From Cohnella phaseoli (GTDB taxonomy: Bacteria; Bacillota; Bacilli; Paenibacillales; Paenibacillaceae): a stretch of DNA of 64,000 bases. Numbering within the stretch: the stretch's first letter is position 1; each line of letters starts with the position of its first letter. Below are positions 55,230-63,441 of the stretch, piece after piece. The stretch lies in assembly GCF_003386235.1 (NCBI RefSeq), contig NZ_QRDZ01000007.1, forward strand, positions 62,001-126,000. Reading direction: 5' to 3'. A program made the translations under genes and the position numbers. Below the pieces are notes generated by a model. The model did not search any database and was not told where the DNA came from. It saw only the letters and a list, made by a program, of their open reading frames with translations.

Positions 55230-56294
55230 TCAACCTTTCACTCTCGCAACCGCCGGTCCATACCTATATGAAGCCGCTAGCCCATAATACTGTTGCGCCT
55301 CAGTTTTGTTTCCCACAGACTCATAAAACACAGCCAGATTATAAGCCGCCAAGAAAGTCGAAGAACCAACTACAGTTTCAGAAACTCCCCGACGCCCCAG
55401 CTCCAGACACTTCAAGTAACTGTTTTCAATGTTTTCGATAACCGAGTAGTCCTGCGAATCAATTGCATAGTCAAGTAAAAACTGCCCCACCGCAAAGCAG
55501 AAATCAGGAGATCTCTCCAGCCACGCAACTTCATCGCCCACCAGTTCCATCGCTTTATCATAACGCTTGCATTTTGTGTAGGCTTGGAGCAACTCGGTAA
55601 TATTTTCTATCGCAATTGGATCGGTTTGTCGAAGCAAAGCATACGCCTTTTCCAAGTATTGCACAGCGAGTTCGTGCTGCTTCATGCCCTGATATTGCCT
55701 ACCTAACTGGAAATTCAAATATGCACTGCCAGGCTTGTCTTTCAACGCTTTCAGCAATAATGGTATATTGCGGTCAGACTTATCAGTCATATAGTAACCG
55801 TCATGCAACAACCTCAGCCCTGTCTCTACCATTGGTAAGATCGGGGTTGGTTGCTCATGAATACGCCCTTCATAGGTGACTCCTCGGGGAAACAGTCTTG
55901 GGTTAGAATGTATGCCTTCGAATGTGTGTCCATCCTCTACGAATTTGGATACAATCTCTATCAGGCCAATTCGACGAGAAGTCGATCTCGTAAATGCCCT
56001 GATCGCATCCGCGCTTTCTTCCACAAAGTACTCGTCGGCATCCAGTACAAGTAGCCAATCTCCTGACGCTTGCTTAAGCGCGTAATTTCTGGCTGCAGAG
56101 AAATCGTCGCACCATTCAAAATGAAACAACTTCGCTCCGTACTCTAAAGCTATTTCTCTTGTTTGATCCGTTGATCCCGTATCTACAACAATGATCTCGT
56201 CAACCATCGCAGCAGCGCTGCACAAACACCGAGCCAAATACTTCTCCTCATTCTTAACAATCATAGCTAACGATATCAAGGTTACACGCCCCAT
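55230..56294 (-). CDS. Family 2 glycosyltransferase with TPR-like C-terminus
   Basis: 354 residues. GT-A core with AMIVKNEEKYLARCL (10-24), VVDTGSTDQT (about 36-45) and the metal-binding LDADEYF (about 83-89), followed by about 150 residues of TPR-like helices (AYLNFQLGRQYQGMKQHELA, about 190-210). This SunS-like arrangement is common in protein-glycosylating enzymes and in flagellin glycosylation loci. No clear ribosome site precedes the ATG, so the exact start is uncertain. It is closely similar in its first 90 residues to the gene at 58650. Confidence 0.85.
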   Translation of the reverse strand: MGRVTLISLAMIVKNEEKYLARCLCSAAAMVDEIIVVDTGSTDQTREIALEYGAKLFHFEWCDDFSAARNYALKQASGDWLLVLDADEYFVEESADAIRAFTRSTSRRIGLIEIVSKFVEDGHTFEGIHSNPRLFPRGVTYEGRIHEQPTPILPMVETGLRLLHDGYYMTDKSDRNIPLLLKALKDKPGSAYLNFQLGRQYQGMKQHELAVQYLEKAYALLRQTDPIAIENITELLQAYTKCKRYDKAMELVGDEVAWLERSPDFCFAVGQFLLDYAIDSQDYSVIENIENSYLKCLELGRRGVSETVVGSSTFLAAYNLAVFYESVGNKTEAQQYYGLAASYRYGPAVARVKG

Positions 56295-56322
56295 TGTGTT
56301 CGAATAGATATGTGATGCTCAA

Positions 56323-57345
56323 TTAAACAATACTTTCCGTCCATTTGTTGTAGTAATCGTACAGAGCAGCTTGAAAAAAGTCGTAATGCCTTCTGTTAAG
56401 ATAGGCCTCATACTTGAAGTCCAGCATTGCGTTCTTTAATTCATTCGTCTGATACTTCAAGTCTATATTGTCAAATAGCATGTAATACTGCGCGATAAGC
56501 ACCTCTGCCCGACTCATCCCTTCGATTGCGCAATCTATGCTTGTATGCCATTCGTCTTGTTGAGATATTGGGTAATTGGACAAGACATATTGTAAAGCTT
56601 GAAAAACTTCTTGATTATAGGAATGAATAAGGTCCATTACTTGTTCTTTCAGAGTCTCCTTATATGAAACTGCAGACGACTCTTTGGAACCAAAACTGGC
56701 TATAAACCCTTCCGTTCCAAACGGATATAGTCTAAGACCATCCGCTGACAATAACTGATTCAACTCTACTCCATACATTCCCGAACCGTACAAAATCACC
56801 TGGCCGTTCTTAGCCGCCAAACGATTGCATTCGTACAGCATGCTTTCAAATCGGTCTCTGAACAGGTCAACGTTAATTAGAACTGCAACAAAGGCCTTGT
56901 CAGTTAAAACCTCCAAATCCTGAAAGCTTGTGCCGATGATGGAGATCCTATTATCGGAGCTGTTGGGCCTATAGTTATTCTTATCGCATAGCTCGTACAA
57001 GAGATTGTCTTTACCGAACATGCCAACCACATTTGCATATGCGCTGTTAAGCAAGTCGCCGCCCACGCTTAGCAATGCAACAGAAGCATTTCTGGAAGAC
57101 ATCGTCTTAAAAATCTCGGCAAAAATAACCATCGTTTGTGCCTGGATGATTCTCGGAAGATCAGACTCGTAAATCTGCTTAATCAACTGATAATAGACTT
57201 GAGCTTGCTGCTCCATACCAATCGAGGAGATGTTCCCGTACCTATCATTAAAATCGTAAATCACGTTTCCTTCAAAAACCAGCCTTCCTCCGGTAAAAAC
57301 AAGCGATTCTCCATAAAGATAAATGTCTTTTATAGGATCAGTCAA
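56323..57345 (-). CDS. Hypothetical protein with a Rossmann-like centre
   Basis: 340 residues, not recognised. The middle (about 85-215) alternates strands and helices with ASVALLSVGGDLL, RISIIGTSF, and KNGQVILYGSGMYGVEL, a pattern resembling a methyltransferase or nucleotide-binding fold; the N- and C-terminal parts are helical and rich in Tyr and Phe. The start is a TTG at 57345 with AGGGG 9 nt upstream, one base after the previous gene's stop. Enclosed by glycosyltransferases, so a role in glycan synthesis is likely. Confidence 0.65.
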   Translation of the reverse strand: MTDPIKDIYLYGESLVFTGGRLVFEGNVIYDFNDRYGNISSIGMEQQAQVYYQLIKQIYESDLPRIIQAQTMVIFAEIFKTMSSRNASVALLSVGGDLLNSAYANVVGMFGKDNLLYELCDKNNYRPNSSDNRISIIGTSFQDLEVLTDKAFVAVLINVDLFRDRFESMLYECNRLAAKNGQVILYGSGMYGVELNQLLSADGLRLYPFGTEGFIASFGSKESSAVSYKETLKEQVMDLIHSYNQEVFQALQYVLSNYPISQQDEWHTSIDCAIEGMSRAEVLIAQYYMLFDNIDLKYQTNELKNAMLDFKYEAYLNRRHYDFFQAALYDYYNKWTESIV

Positions 57346-57346
57346 T

Positions 57347-58468
57347 TTACATGTCCCCTGGCGAGAGATTTATTAGATGATTCAACTTGTATACGATTTT
57401 TTCATAGCTAAAAAATCTTTCCTGGTATTCTTGAATATCATAACAACCTCTGGCAAAGTAACTTTCATCATTGCAAATTTCCAACAAAATTCGAGACAAC
57501 TGCCTAATATTGCTGACCTCAAAACTCTTGCCACATTCCCCCCAGTTGGTGGCTTCACCTACTGCATCGATTTCACTACATATCATGTAACATCCATTTC
57601 TCGCAGCTTCAACCCATACATTCGGTGTTCCCCCTTCAAACTCGGAGGTCAATGCAAAGACTTTTGCCTTTTTATATTCGTTCTCAAGAATATCCTTATC
57701 CATAATTTTTTCGGTAAAAATCACTCTATCTCTAAGATGCGGAGATTCACTGAAAAAATCTTCAATATACGGTCTAAACGATTCTTCAATTACGCCCACC
57801 AGTTTCACTTTCCAATCGGGAATCGAGTCGGCAATTAATCGGAAGGATTCCATTAATATTTCGTTTGCCTTTTGTCGGGTTCCGATTCTACCTACTGTCA
57901 AAATCGTATTCTCTTTTTCAGAATACTCGGTTCGTTTGCGGGGGACAAAATCAGCAGAAGCGTTAGGTACATAATCAATGATATAAGGCCATTTTCGGGA
58001 AAGGTGCTGCTTCAATTTTTTGGACTCGACAGTGATTAAGTCACAGTTACCCAAAAATTCCTCATAGCCAGCCTCTCTAAAAGCTATTCTGTCTTGCCAG
58101 TAAAGGTTAGCATCCAACTTCAAAATAACTTTGCCATCGGGCCGCAATTGCTTGTAACGCCGGACCATTTCAATATGGGAAGCATAGGCTCCGAAACAAA
58201 ACATCACATCAATTTTATGAAAATGTTCAGAAATATATTCGCAGCACACTTCCACCCACTCGTTTAAATCTTGAGGAGTTCTCAAGATCTCCAACTCAAG
58301 CCCGCTTAACAGTTGCTGATAGGTGTATTCCTCTTTTTGGGCAGTAACGATGACTGTCCTGTACCCTAAATATCTATGGAACATATAAGGGACAAGGCAA
58401 CAATCCTTCATCAGTTGCTCATTTCTATAGTAAATATAAGGTGAAAAATTGTATATTCCCTTTGCCAT
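57347..58468 (-). CDS. Family 4-type GT-B glycosyltransferase
   Basis: 373 residues. The C-terminal Rossmann domain has the GT4 signature (TVGRIGTRQKANEILMES, about 190-207, and EFEGGTPNVWVEAARNGC, about 275-292, with the retaining-enzyme Glu pair). The N-terminal half (1-170) is less conserved. Transfers a sugar with retention of configuration; donor unknown. First gene of a three-gene leftward group with 56323 and 55230. Confidence 0.85.
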   Translation of the reverse strand: MAKGIYNFSPYIYYRNEQLMKDCCLVPYMFHRYLGYRTVIVTAQKEEYTYQQLLSGLELEILRTPQDLNEWVEVCCEYISEHFHKIDVMFCFGAYASHIEMVRRYKQLRPDGKVILKLDANLYWQDRIAFREAGYEEFLGNCDLITVESKKLKQHLSRKWPYIIDYVPNASADFVPRKRTEYSEKENTILTVGRIGTRQKANEILMESFRLIADSIPDWKVKLVGVIEESFRPYIEDFFSESPHLRDRVIFTEKIMDKDILENEYKKAKVFALTSEFEGGTPNVWVEAARNGCYMICSEIDAVGEATNWGECGKSFEVSNIRQLSRILLEICNDESYFARGCYDIQEYQERFFSYEKIVYKLNHLINLSPGDM

Positions 58469-58577
58469 ATGCGTGCCGTCCTTGTCTTATAGTTTGGCTT
58501 ATATTAGAGTATATCGGCCTATTTCATTCACACTATTAGAAAGTCCACAAATATTCCTTACAACTCTTGATTGTCTA

Positions 58578-58606
58578 TTGGACTTTTCAGTAAACTATAT
58601 TAATAT
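58578..58606 (+). promoter_or_regulatory. Sigma-A promoter of the TPR glycosyltransferase gene
   Basis: TTGGAC (58578-58583), exactly 17 bp, TAATAT (58601-58606), about 44 bp before the ATG. Confidence 0.7.
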
Positions 58607-58649
58607 TTAATTACGAACATCTCCACTATGCTCGTACTTCGGAGGATCA

Positions 58650-60593
58650 ATGAACAAACTGATGTCTTTATGTATGATCGTAAAAAACGAGGAGCAATTT
58701 CTCGAACGTTGCTTAAAGAGTGTACAGGAGTGGGTAGACGAAATCATTATTGTGGACACCGGCTCTACAGATCGAACGAAAGAGATTGCTCAAGCTTTTA
58801 CCAATAACATCTTTGATTTCAAATGGATTAACGACTTTGCTGCAGCCCGCAATGAAGCGCTTAAGCATGCAACCGGCAAATGGATTTTGATTCTGGATGC
58901 GGACGAATATATGGAAGAAAAAGATATTCGCGGATTAAGAGACTTCCTGGATGGCGAGAAGCCATCGACTGAATTCGTCTATCGCGTCACCGTACGTAAC
59001 TTTATGGATTCATCGAATCATACCGGAATATCTGAATCTCCTATTCTCCGTATATTCCCTAACCGAGTGGGCTTCGAATATTATCGTCCTATTCATGAAC
59101 AAATCCGGCTGACTACCGGTGCCCCTTACCAGATTATTGCATTGCCGTTCCAGATTCTTCATTCCGGGTATCTTGATCATGTCGTAGCCTCTCAGAACAA
59201 ACATGACCGCAATATGTCTATTTTCGAGCAGATGATGAATCATACTAAACTTAATGCCTACGATCACAGCATGATTGGACAACAATTAAGTATGATGAGG
59301 AAGAGCGAAGAGGCTCTACATCATCTAGAAATTGCCTTTGCCCATGGGGACAAATCCTCACCCTGGTTCTTAAATAATCTCTGGACAATGCTCGACGTTT
59401 ACCTGCAATCCCAACAGTATATCAAAGCATGGGACTTAATTGATCAACATATGGCGGAATATATCGACTATCCAGATATTCGCTGTGTGCGCGGCCTCAT
59501 TCTCATCTCACTAGGAATGCGCGAACAAGCCAAGCAAGAGTTGATGCTTGCACATCAGGAAGCGGAAAATCGTGCTAGATTGCAGAAAGATATAACCCTG
59601 GTCAGCCCGAATTTGGGCATGCGCATGCCTTTATGGCTTCTTGCTATTATGTTTGAAAACGAAAATAATTTCCAGCCATGTATTCACTATCTAACGCTCT
59701 TGCTTAGAGCAGACGATCAAGACATAGAAGCATGGGTTAAAATGGTTGAGATTTTAAGTTTGAATGAATCAAGCGAGAATATTGCTGTTTTTCTGAACAG
59801 GCTACTTCATGTAGACGCATATCCAAAAAAAGTCGTTGCAATGGCTAAAATCTCAATTAGCCTAGGAAATCAGCAACTTGCGAAGTATTATGTAGACCGC
59901 TTGCCGTCCATTGATCGATTAAGTTTAAACGAACAACTGCGATATACATTATTAAGCAAAGATCCGATCACTTTCGAACAATTCCTGAAGAACAGAGCAG
60001 TTGAAGAATTGACTGAATCTGCTGCAGTTAAGATGATCATTCTCGGCTCCATCGTATGGTCTCGTCCAGAATGGATAGAGCTGTGCAATCAAGGGCTAAC
60101 AGATGAAAGCGTTGGAATACAGTTTGCCAAGGATCTTCTTCAACCCGCTTTGACCAAGGAACTAGATTCTTCTTTTGAACCTGTAGCGATCGATATCTTA
60201 AGCCAACTCTACTTTTTGAAAGCATGGGATACATTCGACTCGCTCATTGACCAGTTTAGTTCAGCGGCCGTCATCAATCAATTGGCTAATGTTTTTCTAT
60301 CCAAGCATTTTGTACAGCCCGCCATGCAGTTTTACCAACACTTGCTCGATCATAACGAATTAGATGCCACAAGTTGCGAAAACCTTGCCTTATTACATAT
60401 CATCGATGGGAAAACCGAAGAAGCACTTGAGTTCTGGGAGCAGGCCATTTTACTGCAACCTAAAGCTCCAATAAGATTATTTATTCAATATTGTTTTTTT
60501 TGCAAAGATGCCTCTGCTAAAGCAAAAATGAAGGCCAAACTGACCGAACAATATCCGGATGATGCCAAATCGCTGCTAATCAAAGGTTTATAG
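58650..60593 (+). CDS. Large family 2 glycosyltransferase with TPR repeats
   Basis: 647 residues: GT-A core (CMIVKNEEQFLERCL, 8-22; VDTGSTDRT; LDADEYMEE, about 80-88) and a long helical tail (about 190-640) in TPR-like pairs, for example about 230-255 and again near residues 575-625. GGAGG lies 6 nt before the ATG. Positioned next to fliS and the flagellar filament genes; large TPR glycosyltransferases in such places are commonly linked with flagellin glycosylation. It ends at a perfect palindrome shared with fliS. Confidence 0.88.
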   Translation: MNKLMSLCMIVKNEEQFLERCLKSVQEWVDEIIIVDTGSTDRTKEIAQAFTNNIFDFKWINDFAAARNEALKHATGKWILILDADEYMEEKDIRGLRDFLDGEKPSTEFVYRVTVRNFMDSSNHTGISESPILRIFPNRVGFEYYRPIHEQIRLTTGAPYQIIALPFQILHSGYLDHVVASQNKHDRNMSIFEQMMNHTKLNAYDHSMIGQQLSMMRKSEEALHHLEIAFAHGDKSSPWFLNNLWTMLDVYLQSQQYIKAWDLIDQHMAEYIDYPDIRCVRGLILISLGMREQAKQELMLAHQEAENRARLQKDITLVSPNLGMRMPLWLLAIMFENENNFQPCIHYLTLLLRADDQDIEAWVKMVEILSLNESSENIAVFLNRLLHVDAYPKKVVAMAKISISLGNQQLAKYYVDRLPSIDRLSLNEQLRYTLLSKDPITFEQFLKNRAVEELTESAAVKMIILGSIVWSRPEWIELCNQGLTDESVGIQFAKDLLQPALTKELDSSFEPVAIDILSQLYFLKAWDTFDSLIDQFSSAAVINQLANVFLSKHFVQPAMQFYQHLLDHNELDATSCENLALLHIIDGKTEEALEFWEQAILLQPKAPIRLFIQYCFFCKDASAKAKMKAKLTEQYPDDAKSLLIKGL

Positions 60594-60636
60594 TCAACAG
60601 AAAGGCCTGCGGATATCCGCAGGCCTTTCTGTTGAC
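60593..60636. terminator. 44-nt perfect palindrome, bidirectional terminator
   Basis: Bases 60593-60636 are their own reverse complement (arms of 22 nt: GTCAACAGAAAGGCCTGCGG and beyond). It lies between the convergent stops of the TPR glycosyltransferase and fliS, beginning with the last base of the former's TAG. Confidence 0.9.
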
Positions 60637-60647
60637 CTGAATACTAT

Positions 60648-61034
60648 TCAAGTCTGCTGGGCCTCAGCCTGAGCCGATTTTCTAATCGCTGTGATCCAGG
60701 TTGCCTTTAACTCTAGCAGATGATTCAATGCCTCTTGAGCAGGCGCAGTCTCTTTGCGAGTATTGGCCGTAATTAATTGATGAATCATATATTCGTAAAT
60801 TTGAACAAGATTGTGGGACAGTTCATATTCAAAATTCAGGGAGGCCACAAGCTCATGAATGACTTGCTGCGCCTTGATTAAATTGGTATTGGATTGCTGC
60901 ATATTCCGCTGTTGAATCCCCTCAATCCCTGCACGCGTAAACCGAATAGCTCCATCGTACAGCATTAACAACAATTGCGGGCCGGATGTCTGTACTGCTG
61001 TCTGTTGATACTTCATAAACGGGTTCGTGTTCAT
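60648..61034 (-). CDS. fliS: Flagellar export chaperone FliS
   Basis: Four-helix chaperone of flagellin, 128 residues, typical length. LLLMLYDGAIRFTRAG (about 21-36) is the conserved family core. AAAGGGG precedes the ATG. Last gene of the flaG-fliD-fliT-fliS group; only 2 bp separate it from fliT. Confidence 0.96.
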   Translation of the reverse strand: MNTNPFMKYQQTAVQTSGPQLLLMLYDGAIRFTRAGIEGIQQRNMQQSNTNLIKAQQVIHELVASLNFEYELSHNLVQIYEYMIHQLITANTRKETAPAQEALNHLLELKATWITAIRKSAQAEAQQT

Positions 61035-61036
61035 CC

Positions 61037-61372
61037 TTATACCCCTTTGTCGAACATGATGCTTTCATGAGTACCTGTATACCCATATCCTTCTTTAAGC
61101 TTTCTGGAACCGCTAATCCGCTGAATACCTGATGAAGCCTCATCTTTTAACATTTGCATATGACTAAGAAGAATCTTGTCATACTGCCCTATACTGCTTA
61201 ATAATACTTTTTCTGCTTCGGATACAGTACTTCTCGCATGCACTTCTTCCGCTAATACCTGTCTACGCTCAGTCAATCTCACATATACTTCATAGTCTGC
61301 CGGTTCCGCTAACCTTGCCAAGCGGTCACTCTCTGCCAAAACCTCTTGAACAAGCTGAATCATCTTATCCAT
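61037..61372 (-). CDS. FliT-like flagellar protein
   Basis: 111 residues, all helical, no signal peptide. Its start is the ATG at 61372, sharing one base with the fliD stop (TAATG); translation is probably coupled. Size (B. subtilis FliT 113 residues) and position between fliD and fliS suggest the FliD chaperone; sequence similarity is too weak to be certain by eye. The order fliT-fliS is reversed relative to B. subtilis fliS-fliT. Confidence 0.6.
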   Translation of the reverse strand: MDKMIQLVQEVLAESDRLARLAEPADYEVYVRLTERRQVLAEEVHARSTVSEAEKVLLSSIGQYDKILLSHMQMLKDEASSGIQRISGSRKLKEGYGYTGTHESIMFDKGV

Positions 61373-62898
61373 TAGGAGAACAGGCCGGATTGTGCTTGAT
61401 AACGATTCATAGCCTTCTCCATTGCAGTAAATTGCTTGTAATAAGAAGTTTCCCAACGATCCATTCGCACATTGAAGTCGCTGATGCGCGTACTAAGCGT
61501 TCTTAATTGTTCACTGATCAGGCTGGATTCCAAGAACGCTGCATCCTTGCTTGTACTCACCTTAGATGTACCTGCTTTTGATGACAGACTTTCAATACCT
61601 GTCATTAAAACGTTCGACAGACGGTTAAACAACCCACTATCGGGGTTAGTCGCTGAAGTTTTCTTTGCAGGGTCTGTTTCCTTAGTTTGTTGAATAAACA
61701 GTTTCTCGAAAGCGTTAGGGTCTGCCTCTATTGCAGCACGTAGCTTAGCTTCATCTTTAATAACTAATTTACCACGTTGCTGCCAATCCCCAGTTTCGAT
61801 GCCAAAAGAGGCTAAATTGACGCTTTTCCCATCAATTGTAACGCTTGTCATCATCGAGAGCCTAAGATTATCAACCACAGTCGAAAGCGTCGGATCGCGA
61901 CGCAGCAGACCACTCCGTGCCTTCTCCTCCCAGAGCTTGATTTCGTCATCTTTCATTTCTTCTTTCTGGGCGCTCGTAAGTGGAGCGTAGCTGCGGTATC
62001 GCTCTTCATTCAGTTTATTGTTAACCGACTCCAGTAAATCGTTGTAATCCTTAATAAAGGACTTGAGCGAGTCCACAATACTGTCCGTATTGGACTTAAT
62101 GGATAAGTTGCTTACCGCCCCATTCGACTTTGCATTTAAAGTGATTTCAACCCCGTCTTCTGTAAACGTATTGCTGTTTCTCTCTACTGCTATTCCATTG
62201 ATCACAACTTTAGCCGTACTTCCTGACTTCGTATCTACATCTGCAGGCAAAGTTGAAGGAAGAAACTTCTTCAGTAGCGACCCTGTTGAACTGTCCCACG
62301 TAATCGTTGTCGCTTCCATCGTTTTGGAGGTTAACGAAAGCTTGCCGGAAGCGGCATCAATGTACGCCGTTACATTCATTTCTTTATTTGCGTTGATCTT
62401 GGCGACCATTGAATTGAGCGTATCTTTCGTTTCATCCAATTGAATCGTCTTGTTGTTGATAGTAATGTTCACTTTACCACTGTCCAGAGTGTAATCCAAA
62501 ACTCCCGCAGCCTTTAGTTCTGCTAGCGTTTTGGTTTTATCAACCTGTCCAACACCCGTCTTACTTGCGACAGACGCATTGACTCCCAATTCCGTAACCT
62601 CTATCGTCATCGCGCCAGTGACAGCAGATGAAGAAGCTTTGGCGCTGACCGCTGACGAATTGCCGGATACACTGACCTGCTTTGCATTTAAAGAACCTTC
62701 GAGTCCGTAGTTGAACAACTTGTTATTGCGCAAATCAATCATCTTAATGTTCAGGTCGCGATACTGCTCCCGCTGCCACTCCAGTGTCGTTTTTTGTTGT
62801 GTCAGCTTATCCAGAGGCGCCCGCTTCGCCTTCATTAAGTCTTTGACAAGACTGTCAATATCCAACCCCGATGTAAATCCTGTAATCCGTGTAACCAT
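61372..62898 (-). CDS. fliD: Flagellar filament cap protein FliD
   Basis: 508 residues, the filament cap and hook-associated protein 2. N-terminal RITGFTSGLDIDSLVKDLM (about 4-22) and the FliD_N helix, a variable beta-rich centre (about 90-290), and the FliD_C domain with IKDYNDLLESVNNKL (about 285-300) and a C-terminal coiled coil ending FSxxMDRWE-like. AGGAGG lies 8 nt before the ATG. Confidence 0.97.
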   Translation of the reverse strand: MVTRITGFTSGLDIDSLVKDLMKAKRAPLDKLTQQKTTLEWQREQYRDLNIKMIDLRNNKLFNYGLEGSLNAKQVSVSGNSSAVSAKASSSAVTGAMTIEVTELGVNASVASKTGVGQVDKTKTLAELKAAGVLDYTLDSGKVNITINNKTIQLDETKDTLNSMVAKINANKEMNVTAYIDAASGKLSLTSKTMEATTITWDSSTGSLLKKFLPSTLPADVDTKSGSTAKVVINGIAVERNSNTFTEDGVEITLNAKSNGAVSNLSIKSNTDSIVDSLKSFIKDYNDLLESVNNKLNEERYRSYAPLTSAQKEEMKDDEIKLWEEKARSGLLRRDPTLSTVVDNLRLSMMTSVTIDGKSVNLASFGIETGDWQQRGKLVIKDEAKLRAAIEADPNAFEKLFIQQTKETDPAKKTSATNPDSGLFNRLSNVLMTGIESLSSKAGTSKVSTSKDAAFLESSLISEQLRTLSTRISDFNVRMDRWETSYYKQFTAMEKAMNRYQAQSGLFS

Positions 62899-62912
62899 GT
62901 CTTTGACCTCCT

Positions 62913-63314
62913 CTATACCTTTTCATCGACCAAAATACCGGCAATTTCTTTCATTTTGACTACAAGATCAAGCGACTTCTCTGGAGGAATTTCCCGAATC
63001 AGTTCGCCGGTTTCCTTATTGAATACTTTTATCGTAACGACGTTTGTTGCGTCATGAACCTTCATCTCGAATCTTGTCTCCGGTCCTTCAAGGGACTTGA
63101 TTGCACGATCGATTGCCCGAATCAATTGCTCTTCTCCTACCGACAGCTTTACGCCTTTCAATTCTGCTAATTGCAACTGTTTCCCGCTACGCACTTGCAG
63201 AATCTCCGATTGATTTGGCTGTTCAACCCCCTGTTTTACAGGTTCAGCTACGGGATTACTTGTGATCGGTGAATAACCAGTTGACTGAACATGAGTCGAA
63301 GATTGCACGTTCAT
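62913..63314 (-). CDS. flaG: FlaG family flagellar protein
   Basis: 133 residues. The C-terminal half holds the FlaG pattern (VKVFNKETGELIREIPPEK, about 92-110, and an LDLVVKMKEIAG helix). N-terminal 60 residues are Ser/Thr/Gln-rich and disordered. The start at 63314 has GGAGTG 5 nt upstream; an ATG at 63344 lacks a site. Influences filament length in other bacteria. Ends 14 bp before fliD. Confidence 0.9.
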   Translation of the reverse strand: MNVQSSTHVQSTGYSPITSNPVAEPVKQGVEQPNQSEILQVRSGKQLQLAELKGVKLSVGEEQLIRAIDRAIKSLEGPETRFEMKVHDATNVVTIKVFNKETGELIREIPPEKSLDLVVKMKEIAGILVDEKV

Positions 63315-63351
63315 GGTATCACTCCGCTCCGATAATATTGACATATTATTT

Positions 63352-63379
63352 ATATCGACTGTTCTGCAACCAAATATTA
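63352..63379 (-). promoter_or_regulatory. Candidate SigD promoter of flaG-fliD-fliT-fliS
   Basis: Minus-strand TAAT (63376-63379), 16 bp, GTCGATAT (63352-63359), against the SigD consensus TAAA-N15-GCCGATAT. About 37 nt before the flaG ATG, directly after the hag terminator. Confidence 0.6.
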
Positions 63380-63390
63380 GCTTGAACGCA

Positions 63391-63426
63391 AAAAAAGACC
63401 CTTGAAGATTTCCAAGGGTCTTTTTT
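63391..63426 (-). terminator. Terminator of the flagellin gene
   Basis: Stem GACCCTTG/CAAGGGTC (63397-63404 with 63413-63420) with a TTTTTTT tract on the minus strand (63391-63396) and an A tract on the other side. Confidence 0.9.
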
Positions 63427-63441
63427 CTGCATTCATTAAGC

